From assembly GCA_023053575.1 (NCBI GenBank), contig JAKZAP010000007.1, positions 20,795,464 through 20,859,463 of the forward strand: 64,000 bases of DNA, read 5' to 3'. The stretch comes from Branchinecta lynchi. Taxonomy: Eukaryota; Arthropoda; Branchiopoda; Anostraca; Branchinectidae. The notes beneath the pieces are model-generated. The model had not been told where the DNA came from and searched no databases. It saw only the letters and a list, made by a program, of their open reading frames with translations. Shown piece after piece: positions 45,801-58,000 of the stretch (position 1 is its first letter; each line of letters starts with the position of its first letter). Both the position numbers and the translations under genes were made by a program.

Positions 45801-46060
45801 GTATGTCCGTCCCCACCAGGTCCCCACTCACGTTGAAGCCCCAGCGTTCCCTTCCCCGTAGTTACGCCCTGCAGTCTTAAGGTCAATCTGGCCCCTCCCG
45901 TTATAGCCCGCATTTAAGCAGTCCTTGATGGTTTTTGTTGTGTTTTTTTAGGAGTTCAGTGATAGGCCTAAGCCTAATTTTTTTAAACCTGTGCTTAGAA
46001 TCTGGTTGGTCTATTCAGTTTTCCCAGTTTCTGGCCTGAAGTACTCAGTACTTTCCTACC

Positions 46061-46076
46061 ATGGCTGGAGTAAAAG
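46061..46076 (+). CDS. LEPROT: LEPROT exon 1
   Basis: ATGGCTGGAGTAAAAG, then donor GTATGT. The start context CTACCATGG is good. Encodes MAGVK plus one base. Confidence 0.93.
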
Positions 46077-49000
46077 GTATGTATCAGCCCAAAGTCTTGT
46101 TTCATTTGAGTTGTAACTTTTCAGTTTCAACCAGAGACATCATCATTTGGGGAGGGGGGGCTGCCCTGGGTTACTCAATCCTTTTCCAGGTTGTTGCAGC
46201 TAGGTTACTCTATCCTTCTCGGGTAGTCACTGCTACAGTAGAGGTATGCTTATTTGAACACTTTTTTTAACTGTTCCACTACCTTGCTACCTTGGCTTTC
46301 TTACTTGCATATAAAAAGTAAAATGGAAAAGAAAAATAACAAACTTGATATCAGCTAACAGCCAATTTCAGGGTCATCTGGCACAAACTTGAAGCAGAAA
46401 TTCAATAAATTTCTTTGATTTTGAATTTATTAAACAGTTGGGCACCAGACTTTTTGAAGAATTCCCCTCCACAGGGGAATCCCTTGCACAGGTGAAAAAG
46501 AATCCCCTGTGGAGGAGATTGTGTTGGGGGAACCAGTCTAGTACACTAGCCCCTTTTCAGGCACGGTGCTCAAACGTCTAGCACCATGCCTGGGTGCTAG
46601 ATGTTCAAGCACTGTACCTTGGATTTCATGTATGGTGCATGGGTTTCAGTATACAGTGCATACATCAAAAACACAGTTTCTGTCATAACAACTGAGCACC
46701 AGCTCGGACAGGGCTGAAATTACTACCATGAATTAGAGAAATCAAAGACAATCCTTTATATATTTTTCACAACAAAAACAAAAGGGCTCGGCTGATGACA
46801 GATGTGAAAAACCTCATTTCCTTTTCTCCATAGTCAAGGGTTTTGCATGCAAAGTGTCCTGTGCCTCAGCTTTTTCTACCTAGCAGCCAACCAGAATATT
46901 GGCTCTTGGGGAATAGATAGGGAAAATACATGGAAAATAGATAGGGTGCTGTTAGGTTTTTCATCTCCATCATCATTAGAGCCCTTTTGTTTTTGTTGTG
47001 AAAAATCTATAAAGGACTGTCTTTGATTTCTCTAATTCATAGTAGTAATTTCAGCCCTGTCCGAGCCGGTGCTCAGTTGTGATGACAGAAACTGTGTTTT
47101 TTCTGCATGCACTGTATACTGAAATCCATGCACCATACATGAAATCTAAGGTACAGCGCTTGAACGTCTAGCACCCAGGCATGGTGCTAGACGTTTGAGC
47201 ACCGTGCCTGAAATGGGGCTAGTGTACTAGACTGTGGGGGAACAGTGTGATCAGTTGGGAAAACTGCACTTTTCCCCCAACACCATCTCCTCCACAGGGG
47301 ATTCTTTTTCACCTGTGCAGGGGCTTCCCCTGTGGAAGGGAATTCTCCAAAAAGTCTGGTGCCCAACTGTTAAAAAGGTCCTTCCTCTTTTGAAGGCATC
47401 TGACAGTTCGGACCGCCATCTTCTCCATTGAAGGTGCGTTCCTCCTGGCAAACTTTTCAGATTATAAAAAACAAGACAGATGTGTCAGCTCAGTCACTTT
47501 CATAGGTGAATGGTGAATTAGCAAAATATTCAAAAAGTGACAAAAGCTTCAGTGATCATTACTAGTATTTATATGAAAAATGCCTGGTTTGGGTTTTAGT
47601 TTTGTCTTCTGCGATCGTTCACTGTTAGCAAACGTTCACATAAGCATGCCTCTACTGTAGGTAGAGTGGATGAAGTAAGCTTTTAGATTTTCTGCCTTTA
47701 GGAATAAAATTTCTTTTTAATTCCTTTAGATTGTTTGCCTTTTATAGTATTTCTTTTGAGTTTAGTGAGTTTCGATAACAATTTTTAACATAGTCAAACA
47801 AAAAATCATTCAAAATAAATACAATAAAAGGCAAACAATCTAAAGGAAATATTTGCTCCAGTGAACAGATTGAAAAGCTTGCCTCATCCATGCTACCTCA
47901 GTCATACACAAATCCTCAATTTTTGGGCATGGTGCCCCAATGTCTGGGCATGCCCCAACATATGGGCACGGTGCCCATAGGCTGGGGCACCATGGCCTGG
48001 AGCATGGGCATGGTACCCCTGTGAAACTTGGTTTAACTGAGACTGGTTACATACCTGAATAGGGTCTTCTTCCTTTCCCAGATCAAAAGATACCTGATTG
48101 TACTTTCTATCCAACCTCATTTTCCAATTTACAAAATGTTAGGGCACTTCCAAGATACATAGAGTTTTTTGGAGGCCACTTCTCTTCTAGTGTGTTTATC
48201 CTATCCTTTTTCAGAAAATTGCTGCTAGGTAGCATGCATGAGGCAAGCTTTTCAATCTGTTCGCTGGAGCAAATATTTCCTTTAGATTGTTTGCATTTTA
48301 TTGTATTTATTTTGAGTGATTTTTTATGGCACTTGAGCTTACTCAAGTGCCATATAGCGATTGTTATTTCTGTCCGTCAGTCGGTCTGTCGGTCCCGGTT
48401 TTGCTAGTTCGGGCACTTCCAGATAAGCTAGGACGATGAAACTTGGCAGGCATATCAGGAACTGGACCAGATTAAATTAGAAATTGTCGCTTCCTCGATC
48501 CGACCATCTGGAGGGGAGTGGAGGGAGGGGGAATCCGGAAAAAATAGGAAAAATTAAATATTTTTAGCTTACGAACGGGTGATCGGATCTTAATGAAACT
48601 TGATATATGGAAGGACTTCGTGTCTCAGACCCTCCATTTTAAATCCAGACCGGGTCCGGTGACACTGGGGGGAGTTGGAGGGGGAAACCGGAAATCTTGG
48701 AAAACACTTAGAGTGAAGGAATCCGGATGAAACTTTGTGGAAAGAACAAGCAGAAGTCCTAGATACGTGATGGATATAACCGGAACGGATCCGCTCACTT
48801 TGGGGGAGTTGGGGGGGGGGGGAGAAGTCCGAATTTTTAGTGATCCTACGAGTTTGGTGCTTCCTGATGTGCTGGGACGCTGAAAATTGGCAGGCACGTC
48901 AGGGACCCGACCAGATTAAATGGGAAATAGTCATTTCCCCGATCCGACCATCTGGGAGGGGGAGTGGAGGGAGGGGGAAGCCAAAATGTGTGGTATTTTT

Positions 49001-52000
49001 ATCTTGCGAACGAGTCATCGGATGTTGATGAAATTTTATATTTAGGATGACCTCGTGTCTCAGACGTCCCACTATAAATCCGGACCGGATCCGATGACAC
49101 TGGGGGGAGTTGGAGGAGGGAACCGGAAATCTTGAGAAACGCTTAGAGTGGAGGGATCGGGATGAAACTTGGTGGGAAGAACAAGCACAAGTCCTAGATA
49201 CGTCATTGATATAAGCGGACCAGATCCGGGCACTCTGGGGGAGTTGGGGGGGGGGGTCCGGATTTCTAGCGATCCCGCGAGTTCGGCATACTTCCTTATG
49301 TGCTAGGGCGATGAAACTTGGCAGGTATGTCAGGGACCCGAACAGGTTCACTTGAGAACAGCCGTTTCTCCAATCCGACCATAGTGGGGGGAGTGGATGG
49401 ATGGGGAGTCCGGAATCTAGTGGCGTGTATAACTTTTGAACGGGTGATCGGATCTTGATGAAATTTTATATTTAGGATGACCTCGGTGTTTCAGACGTCC
49501 CACTATAAATCCGGACCGGATCCGATGACACTGGGTGGAGTTGGAGGAGGGAACCGGAAATCTTGAGAAACGCTTAGAGTGGAGGGATCGGGATGAAACT
49601 TGGTGGAAGAACAAGCACAAGTCCTAGATACGTCATTGATATAAGCGGACCAGATCCGGGCACTCTGGGGGAGTTGGGGGGTTCCGGATTTCTAGCGATC
49701 CCGCGAGTTCGGCATACTTCCTGATGTGCTAGGGCGATGAAACTTGGCAGGTATGTCAGGGACCCGAACAGGTTCACTTGAGAACAGCCGTTTCCCCGAT
49801 CCGACCATAGTGGGGGGAGTGGATGGATGGGGAGTCCGGAATCTAGTGGCGTGTATAACTTTTGAACGGGTGATCGGATCTTGATGAAATTTTATATTTA
49901 GGATGACCTCGTGTTTCAGACGTCCCACTATAAATCCGGACCGGATCCGATGACACTGGGGGGAGTTGGAGGAGGGAACCGGAAATCTTGAGAAACGCTT
50001 AGAGTGGAGGGATCGGGATGAAACTTGGTGGAAGAACAAGCACAAGTCCTAGATACGTCATTGATATAAGCGGACCAGATCCGGGCACTCTGGGGGAGTT
50101 GGGGGGGGGGGTCGGGTTATACCTGTGGGGATGGGGGGGGACCCGAAAACTCAAGAAACGCTTAAAGCAGAGGGATTGGGACGGAATTTAATGGAGAGAA
50201 CAAGCATTAGGCCTAGATCCGAATTTGACGGAGCCAGATGGTTTCGGGGCTCTGTGGGGGGGGGTAGAGGGGGTTTCCTGGAATACCGGTAGTCGGGGGT
50301 TAGAATAGTTCCAGAAGTACTAAGACAATGAAACTTTGCAGGCATATTAGCGACCCGACTTAATTGACTTATTTATTTAAACTAGGATACGACTAACTAG
50401 GGTCAAACAAATGGGTGATAAGAATCGATGGCCTCGACATGTAAAAGATGCGTTCGAACAAATGCGACCACGGTTGGGGGAATTGGGGGGGGGACTTTTG
50501 ACATGCACAAAAACCAAACGAATGGCCCGAATGAGATGCTAGTTCGACAGTGCCGAGTTTATGCGGCCTAGATTTGTTCTTTGGCGTCCGGGCCGGATGC
50601 GGCCAAGGTAGGGGGGGGGGGGGGTACTGGAAACTTGCAGATAGGCTATGGTCCAATTTCAGTGAAACTTGATGGACAGGAAGAGGGAATTAGGAGATAT
50701 GACGTTTATGTTTTCAAGTCCTGTTCGGCCACAGTGGCGGGAATTGGAGGGAGATTGCCGGAAACTTTGAGGCTCGCATAGGAGTCAAACGAGTGCATCA
50801 GTTTAAATGAAACATAGAACTTAGAGAGAGCATATACCCTAGATGACATATTTTGGGCAAGGATCCGGATCCGACAACGTTGGTGGGGGGAGGGGGTACC
50901 AGAATTTTCCAAAAATGCTCAGACTCGACCGAAACTTTAGCGGTGGTATAAAAGAAGATACTTTAGATGATCCATTTTTTAGTCCGAACCAGATTCGGCC
51001 ACGGTAGGGGGAGATGGAGGGAGTACCGGAAATATTGTAGCACGTCTAGGGATCAAACTAGTGGATTTACTAGGCTGAAACTTGGAAGTTTGAACAGTCA
51101 TGTGCATTTGATAATCGAGACGATGCCGGAACTGCTTAGAAGTGAGTGAAACAAACTATCCTACTTCTATTTCCAAACCGCATTTTTGGATGGCGGGTGT
51201 ATTTTATCACGTTCTCATCTACTTTCTTGTACTGCCTACTCGTAACAAGTGCCATATGAGCTCGTAGCTCTTGTTTTTTACTTTTTTTTTACTCTGACTT
51301 TCAACTTTTTGACAGTATGGAAAAGGATTGAGTAACCTAGTGGCAACTACATGGAAAAGGATAGAGTAAAACCACTGGGAAAGAAGTGGCCTCCACAAAA
51401 CTCTCTGTATCTTGGAAGTGCCCTAACATTTTGAAAATTGGAAAATGAGGTTGGATAGAAAGTGAAATCAGGTATCTTTTGATCTAGGACAGGAAGAATA
51501 CCCTATTTAGGTATGTAGCCAGTGTCAGTTTAACCAAATTTCACAGGGGTACCATGCCCAAAAATTGAGGATTTGTGTATGACTGTACTACTTAGGAGCA
51601 ATTTTCTGGAAAAGAATAGGATAAACCCACTAGAAAAGAAGTGGCCTCCAAAAAACTCTATGTATCTTGGAAGTGCTCTAACATTTTGAAAATTGGAAAA
51701 TGAGGTTGGATAGAAAGTGAAATCAGGTATCTTTTGATCTAGGACAGGAAGAAGACCCTATTTAGGTATGTAACCAGTCTCAGTTTAACCCAATTTGACA
51801 GGGGTACCATGCCCATGCCCCAAGATTGAGGATTTGTTTATGACAGCCCCTGGCCTACCAAAGGCGCCTAGAGCTACCCAGGAAAAACAGCCCTAAAAAT
51901 CAGTTTCTCATCAGTATTGTGAATGCTCCCATGCTCCAGGGCATGGTGCCCCAACGTATGGGCACCATGCCCAAAAATTGAGGATTTGTGTATGACTGTG

Positions 52001-55000
52001 CTACTTAGGAGCAATTTTCCAAAAAAGAATAGGATAAACCCACTAGAAGAGAAGTGACCTCGAAAAAACTCTATGTATCTTGGAAGTGCTCTGACATTTT
52101 AAAAATTGGAAAATGAGGCTGGATAGAAAGTAAAATCAGGTATCTTTAGATCTAGGACAGGAAGAAGATCCTATTTAGGTATGTAACCAGTCTCAGTTTA
52201 ACCCAATTTGACAGGGGTACCATGCCCATGCCCCAAAGTTGAGGATTTGTTTATGACAGCCCTTGCCCTACCAAAGGTGCCTAGAGCTACCCAGGAAAAA
52301 CAGCCCTGAAAATCAGTTTCTCACCAGTATTGTGAAATCTGGTTGTGCCATACCAGTTGACCAAACCCAATCTCACTCACGAAAATTGAACTTCCCAGGT
52401 TCGAGATAATGACCCATTGTTTGAGGATCGAATGTCTTCAAGGCACGACAAATATCTTTGTAATATGGCGTTGAGTCGAGGTGTCACTTTAGGCTACGAT
52501 TTTTTCCCGGATAGTTGATAGCCCCCTTAAAAATAGCCCCCTTAAAAATTCAAGTGGGGGCACTGCCTGGAAGGCAGCTGGAAGGATTGGAGAAAGGAAA
52601 GAGTAGGAAGGGGAGAGGGTCAGAAAACATTCAGTGTCTCAGTGCCTTTTCCACCCAACCCCAACTTGTTTATTTTGTAAAACGGTAAGAAAAGTTGTAT
52701 ACCTTTGTTTGACATCAGCTTGAGATTTTCGCCCACCACCCATCCGCCCGAAAACAACCAGGCACTGGCCGGTAAGGGCCAAGAGAAAACACCAAATCAT
52801 TGCTTCTGCACATGAGAATCATCCTTAAGCTGGGTGGACATAAAGCCAGTTTCAACGCAAAAAGCTAGATAACCAACTCCTGCAAAAAGCTGACCGAGTT
52901 GAGTCTGGGCCTTGGGTGACAGTGCCTGAAACGCCCAAGCAAAAAATGGAGAAATGCCCATCAAATCGCCGCCCAGATTAAAATTCACAAAAGTTTGGAT
53001 GAACTAACTATGCCTGGGCCTAGTTGTTTGCTGGTAAGGGTGGCAGTGCTTGAATTGCCCAACCAAAAATAGAGAAATGTCCACCAAATCCTTGCCCAAA
53101 TTAAAATGTATCAGACCATTACAGAAATTTAAAAAGGTGTTTATAAGCTGATTGGTCATCAGTAGTTATTATAAATACTCCTTGAGCCCAAGCTGACTGG
53201 GAAAAATATATATTCAAACAATGAAATAATCACTGAATACCACATAATAATGAAATATAGCTGCCGAAGTATCATAGCTGACTAGCTGTTTTATGCATTG
53301 TTTGAACAATAGTTATTGTAGATGTCCTTCTGAGTAAAAAAAAAAATATCCAGGCCTAGGCCTAGGCCTGGATATAGCCTGGATCTAGATATAGGCCTGG
53401 ATCGCCTACAGCGATGCCAAAAAGATATCTGGTCTGCTTTTACTGGTAAGGTCTGCCTTATTCAAAACATTATTATTTTGTTACTCCAAAAAACACTAAT
53501 AATAGCTGGTTCAACTCCAAATTGCTCCTTAAGCTGGGTTAACTGCAAGTTCCAATGACGATAATGGTTTGAGCTAAGTGTGTCTGGGCGAGCGGCAGTA
53601 AGAGCGGCAGTGGCAAACCAGCACTGTTCTCAAGCACTGTCACTTCTACCATCCAAAGTCTGGACATAGTTGGCTCATCCAAATTTTCAAGAATTTTAAT
53701 ATCGGCTGTGATTTGGTGGATGTTTCTAATTTTAAGCTACAGGTCCTGATTTTTATCCTGTAGGCCCAGTGAGGAGGTGCAGGGGGGCAGCTGCCCCGCC
53801 CCCACCCTGAAAAAAATGAAGGTAAATCGGCAGTGTTTGTCGGTGCAAAGCATCAGCAAACGCCTTAATCATTCCATTTCTGATAGGCCTACCAACAAAA
53901 GGTATGTCAGTAAAACAAGAAACTTCCTGTTGGGAAACAGGCAGCGTTTGTCGGAACGGCACGCTGTAGCATTCCGTTTCTGATACCGACAAAAGCTCTG
54001 TCTGTAAGCCAGGAAACTTCTTGTTGGGAAATCAGCAGCGTTTCCCGGAGCGGAGACGGTGCGTGGATTCGATTTTCGGTAATCTCTGACGAACGCTTTC
54101 CTCATTTCGTTTCTGATACCGACGAAAGCTCTGTCGGTAAATCATGAAACTTGTTATAGAGAAATTGGCAACGTCTGTGCACGGATTCCGTTTTCATTAT
54201 CGACAAGAGCTCTTTAGGCAAATCATAGAAACTTCTTGTTTGGAAATCTGCAGCGTTTGTCGGTGCGTAGACGGTGCGCGGATTCCGTTTTCAGTATCGG
54301 CCAGAGCTCTGATAAAGCACTTTCCTAATACCATTTCTGATACCGACAGAAGCTCTGTCAGTAATCAGGAAGGTTCTTGTCTGGAAATCAGACTTTTTGT
54401 CGGTGCGGAGATGATACCGACAAAAGCCTTGTCGGGAAATCAAGCCGATGATCAGATCGAGATCCTGATATCTGTTGTTTTTAATTTTTCGATACGATGA
54501 CTGGGAAAAGTCTTGTCGGTAAAAGGGCACTCTCTTTTTCTGTCTGTTTACATCCATTATTATAAATTGTGTCGTTAAATTCAGTATTTGTGAACTGTTC
54601 GTCAGTACGAGACTTTTTGGTGTGGTGACTGGAATATTCTCTTCGGAAATCCGAAAATGCATTAACCAAACACTTCTTCATTCCCTTCTGTTCCTTGACT
54701 GTAAACCATTCTCTGTTCCCACCCATAAACGGCCCTTTTCGGTTAATCTGGCTGTAAATCAATCCGGGAAATGGTCCACTTTATTCAGTGACTTATGAGT
54801 TTCAAATTCCCGTCAGTGACACCCCCACCAACTTGGCCCACCTAGGCTTGGTAAGGCAAAGAAATCTGAATAACACGACTAGGTCACATGGGTGCAGTAT
54901 TGCCAAGTTTATCTAAATCGCTCAACCGATTTGTCCCTAAGTGTTTAAGAAAATGTCCAGGACCCACATTAAATCCCGGCAGCGGCACTCAACAGGTTCG

Positions 55001-58000
55001 GACACATAAATGGCACATATCTGGCATCTACTTCTACCATAGATCTAGCATCACTTGAACGGAGCATTTCCAAAAATTTTCCAGTGGGCATATCGATGCC
55101 CCTTAGCCCCACATTCACACAGCGGACGTCAGATCCGGTTTTGGCCTCAAATTACATTTCTAGGTCCCATGAGTTTTGTACCTCTTAAAGTTTTATCCCA
55201 AACACTCTATCCGTTCGGCCCCTACTCGTATTACAATATTTCTGAGACCTCCTTGCAGCACTTTTCTCGGATATGGATGAACTGAACATGTTGGGCAAGT
55301 TTCAGTCGAATCTGAGCACTTTCTAGGGCCCATGCACACGCTCGGTTTTTGAGGTGCATCACAAAACACTCTGACCCCTACCTTTCACTCAGTTGTCGGA
55401 TTTCGGTCGGACACATAAGCAGCAAATTTAGGACATCTGCTCCCATCAGACATCAAGTTTCCGTAAAACTGGATTGCCTGTTCACTTCACCTGTACTTTG
55501 ATCCAACGCATCCTCATACCAAATTTCAACAAAATATCTCAACCCGTTTGGGAATTATCATGGTAACAGATGCGCTGTTGCCGCGCAGCGGTCTGTAAAA
55601 CGGTAAATCGTTAAATCATGTCGGTAAAATTTGCCCCCCCTCCCCCCAAACACATACAAAAATGGGCTTGTTTCACCACTGTGTAGGCAACAGTGCTTGT
55701 GTAGCGTATTTGGTTTATGTGATCAATTACAAAACTTAATTCGAAGAACAAGAATAAGAAGTTCTATTTTGAATACAGCAAGTGTTTTAACCGCTCTCTG
55801 TTTAGGGCTTAACAAAAAAAAAAAAAAATTAATTCGAACTCAAGCTGAGTTAGGTAGCCCAAATATTGAGTGTTCAGTGGTTGGAATCTGTGACCGCAGA
55901 GGGGAAGTTTGTAAAGGTAGTCGACTGTATTTCTTGGTTCAAACCAACCTTAGGCTAGGTTCTCATCGATACAAAAATGTTAGAGGTATTGGATATTCTC
56001 TTTTCATTGTAGCCCTTGTTGCACTGGCCTTCAGTGGGTCAATAGGGATGATGTTCCTGGTCCTTGCATGTGCCCTTCCTCAGTACGGGTAAGTAGCTAT
56101 CATTATCCTTAATTTTGACCAATGTGTGGATGCGTTGATGAAAGTTTTTTTTTTTTTTTTTTTTTTTTTTACAGAATGCAAGGAGTTGAATGACTTGCGG
56201 GAATGTTTGGGGTGAGAGAAAGTGAGACTGAGTGGTTTGTACAAACATTAAAAGAAAAGAACTTCACATATTCAAATAATAGATAGGCAAGGGTCCTCAT
56301 CAGTCTACCGAACGTCAGGGACAACGTTGGGGAAGAGACGAATCGAAACGAATAAGTAACTGAAGCTTCTACTGACTATAAATATCCTGTTTGAGGAAAT
56401 ACTTTTGGATACCACTGTAGGGAAAAAGCTAGTGCTGAGATTTAGTTATTGACACGCCTGCTGTTTACTGCTCGACTGTGGCGATGGCAGGAAAGGTTTT
56501 CATTATTTTATTGAAATAAAGAAGATACTGCCAAAAGTTCAGTAACAACTTTTTATTTCTAATTTGTACGCCCTTTTTTCCGGGCCCTAATTTACCCGAT
56601 TTAAGAGAACCGAACGATTATTTTTGCTGGATTTAGAAGAAATGTTCAGCTGCGATTTCTTCGGTTCTGGCGAGGCTTCTATGAGTTTGCAGGTCTTGAT
56701 AGGAGAGAGAGAAGTTATTGTACCATTTCTGCAGTAACCACCTGGTCACAAGATCTGCACCGCCCATACAGCCATCAGTTACAATTCTCCACTCAACAAA
56801 GCCCGAGTAAAATCAGTCTTCTCTGAGACGGCCTAGTTATTGAACTGCATTGAAGTAGTGCTGAAATAAACGAAGCAAGGTTTCAAGGTTTTAATTACAC
56901 TTCTGTATAAAATAATAATAAATATAGGGCCAAGCCAAAACTAATTCCACAGATAAATGTTAGTAATTCCGTGACTCACCACTAGACGGGAACCCGCCCC
57001 ACAAACCCACCGACACTCAGCAAGATCAACACGAAAACACACGAAAAAAATTTAAACAAAAAATGCGCAAGCGAGGGTAACCGATGGCCGTCAACTTATC
57101 AGGACCCCAACCAAAATTTATAACCAACAAAACAGCCGTTGGAGAAGAAGAAATAGCCCCGCCCCCCTTAGTAAGAAAGTCGCTTAGGGTCAGTGGGTCC
57201 CTCCGACTACAACCATTAGAAGAAGCAGAAGAAGGATGGTAGTTACTGTTCTGTACTCTGCATTCATCATGTATATATTTTAGGTCATGGTGGCCATTTT
57301 TCCTGTTAATCTTCTATCTCCTGGCACCAATCCCTATTGCAATCTCAAGGCGCTATTCAGAAGACATGGGCTCCAGTAATGCTTGCAGTGAGCTTGCCCT
57401 TTTTCTTACAACGGGGATAGTAGTCTCAGCCTTTGGTCTACCGATTGTCCTAGCAAGAGTTGGAGGAATTGTGAGTGTTGCGCTTAATCCTTTCTTCTTC
57501 CCTTTCTAGAGACTCTGGAGCCGCAGGAGTGAGTTTAGGCAGACTGAGAAGTATTAAGTACTTTTCATAAAATTTACTTAAGTAATACTTAAGTAAACTT
57601 AAGTACTCGTAGATGTTCCTTCAGCCCAAGCTGACTGCGAATCATATTTGACGGTGCAAAACGTCAGCTACATTTATTAGAGCCACATTTCGGCCCTTCT
57701 TGGCAAGGATCCTCTTCAGGCTCAAGCCGAAAAAGAAAGGCCGAAATATAGCTCTAATAAAATGCAGCTGACTTATCCGTTTTGCACCGTCAAATATTAT
57801 GTACTCAAGTATTTAGGTAGGCTTAGTGTGGTGGGTTTGTAAAACATCACTGATGAGATTTTCCGGATGTTCTCAGATTAAAGGGCGAATTGTTCGGTAG
57901 TAAGTGCCGTAGAAACGACATTTCAGTGTCCGAATCGCATCCGACTACGGTGGTGAGATGGACGGAGAGGCTTGGTAACGTACATAGGAACCAGATGGAT

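Larger units (their letters stand above)
46077..56012 (+). other. LEPROT intron 1, nested repeats
   Basis: About 9.9 kb. It contains a mariner-like element with an inner foldback (46234-47663), a repeat with three tandem units split by a GGCACTTG-family insertion (47800-52340), an unrecognised stretch with duplicated segments (52340-53740), a TCGG-rich tandem repeat (53800-54520) and a weak GGCACTTG-family stretch (54790-55620). Confidence 0.8.

Noticed and set aside
45596..45913. Minus-strand ORF near LEPROT with a GTGAGT donor, considered as VCP exon 1
   Set aside because: The encoded sequence does not match p97, whereas 37155-37171 fits both phase and sequence.
48625..50345. Serine/proline-rich minus-strand ORFs recurring three times
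   Set aside because: They are translations of the 425-432-bp tandem units, and the frame is interrupted differently in each unit by changes in the G-run.
53777..54662. Several 70-120-codon ORFs on both strands
   Set aside because: They lie in the TCGG tandem repeat and recode the same unit in different frames; no domain was recognised.
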